Below are positions 5,524-6,078 of a stretch of DNA of 6,078 nucleotides, piece after piece. Made by a program: the position numbers and the translations under genes. Under the pieces are notes generated by a model that was given only the letters and a program-made list of their open reading frames with translations, was not told where the DNA came from and did not search any database. How positions within the stretch are numbered: the first letter of the stretch is position 1; each line of letters opens with the position of its first letter. Source of the DNA: Phosphoribacter sp964558825 (GTDB taxonomy: Bacteria; Actinomycetota; Actinomycetes; Actinomycetales; Dermatophilaceae); the NCBI GenBank assembly GCA_964558825.1, contig CAZLGB010000206.1, positions 1 through 6,078 on the forward strand, in the 5' to 3' direction.

Positions 5524-6078
5524 GGGTGAGCACGCGGTGCCTGGGTGAGCGTCCCCGCGCGCAGGACGGGGCGCTCGAGAACACGGAAGCTCAGCTCGAC
5601 GACCACCGCAAGAGCGAGCAGCGCGACGACCGTGGTCAGCCACGGCCGCTCGAGTCCGAGGGCGCGGAACGTCACCCAGAAGACACCCACCTGCCAGAGA
5701 TAGATGCTGTAAGCCCTGATGCCCAGGCCGGTCAGAAGCCGCCGGGAGAGCACCTTGGCGACCGCCGAGGTGCTTGATCGAGCCGAAGCGACGACGGCCG
5801 CTGAGAAGAGCGGAACAGCGGGCAAATCGACAAAGCGGTAGGCCGGGCCGAGAGCGTGTCCAGGAACAATGAACATCAGCACCAGGGCCCCTCCCGCCAT
5901 CAGGGCAAGGTCAGGACAACCAGAGGTCGGCTGTCGGCACCTGATACCTGACGCGTCTCGACAAGCGCGAGCGCAGCACCCACCAACATGACCCCTATGT
6001 TGGCCACCGGCAACAGGTAGAGCTGTGAGGTTCCCCCCGGACCGTGGAGGCATCGGCTATAAGGAGAGCCATGCCAGA
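5505..6078 (-). pseudogene. Acyltransferase family 3 (OafA/YrhL-like), C-terminal part, frameshifted and 5'-partial
   Basis: Acyltransferase-3 proteins are multi-helix membrane enzymes that usually acylate cell-surface sugars or lipids. Only the C-terminal part lies in the window. From the right edge the gene reads in one frame (6076-5903): TSQLYLLPVANIGVMLVGAA, hydrophobic and family-like, ending LVVLTLP and a TGA at 5902-5900. The protein then continues in another frame from an ATG at 5900-5898: ALMAGGALVLMFIVPG, further helices, AYSIYLWQVGVF (the family's YSLYLWH-like helix, with Gln where His is common) and ELSFRVLERPVLR, a typical C-terminus. One extra C in the CCC at 5905-5903 would join the two parts. 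The apparent alternative N-terminus from the ATG at 6053 is off-frame and not membrane-like. The TGATG junction also permits reinitiation, so two polypeptides are conceivable. The call is a pseudogene or a sequencing error. The 3' end overlaps the mtrA upstream region. Confidence 0.78.

Noticed and set aside
5551..5575. GC-rich inverted repeat CGTCC...GGACG in the acyltransferase 3' end
   Set aside because: It lies in coding sequence, has a short stem, no T-run, and is expected by chance at this GC content.
5901..6053. Acyltransferase N-terminus from the ATG at 6053
   Set aside because: This stretch is Cys/Arg/Gly rich and not membrane-like, while another frame over the same bases encodes a family-like hydrophobic segment.
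1..6078. CRISPR array, insertion sequence, phage genes, tRNA or other RNA gene
   Set aside because: I saw no regular spaced repeats, no transposase or integrase motifs and no tRNA-like fold anywhere on either strand.

Overview
This is a high-GC actinobacterial window. The organism is most likely a member of the Intrasporangiaceae/Dermatophilaceae (Janibacter/Phycicoccus/Knoellia type), judged from overall protein sequence character; the assignment to order or family level is inference. The core of the window is the conserved actinobacterial cell-envelope signalling operon mtrA-mtrB-lpqB, read on the minus strand from about 5465 down to 1187. MtrA is an OmpR-type response regulator, MtrB its sensor kinase, and LpqB a lipoprotein that works with MtrB. 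The mtrA-mtrB gap is 23 bp, and mtrB and lpqB overlap in a GTGA stop/start, so the three genes look co-transcribed and lpqB looks translationally coupled.

The flanks look accessory and partly decayed. Left of lpqB, and convergent with it, is a plus-strand membrane methyltransferase of the isoprenylcysteine carboxyl methyltransferase (ICMT) type (483-1157). Its C-terminal catalytic half is well preserved, but its N-terminus is doubtful. Divergent from it is a small Flp-type pilin gene on the minus strand (186-344). It has a good Shine-Dalgarno, two adjacent inverted repeats in its leader, and a clear intrinsic terminator at about 126-178. Beyond the terminator is a short open frame running off the window start; it repeats the six-residue pilin cleavage-site motif but lacks a pilin body.

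Right of mtrA (5505-6078, minus) is the C-terminal part of an acyltransferase-3 (OafA/YrhL-like) membrane protein. It continues past the window end and is split by a one-base frameshift near 5900-5905. Its last codons overlap the region upstream of mtrA, where a cluster of GTCAC repeats resembles known MtrA-binding repeats and suggests autoregulation.

No RNA gene, CRISPR array, insertion sequence or integrase is visible. No intergenic stretch exceeds 300 bases. I see no convincing undescribed multi-gene system. The most interesting points are the mtrA upstream repeats, the palindromes at flp, the frameshifted acyltransferase with its TGATG junction, the repeat-built linker inside LpqB, and the strong TAT preference for tyrosine in the operon.
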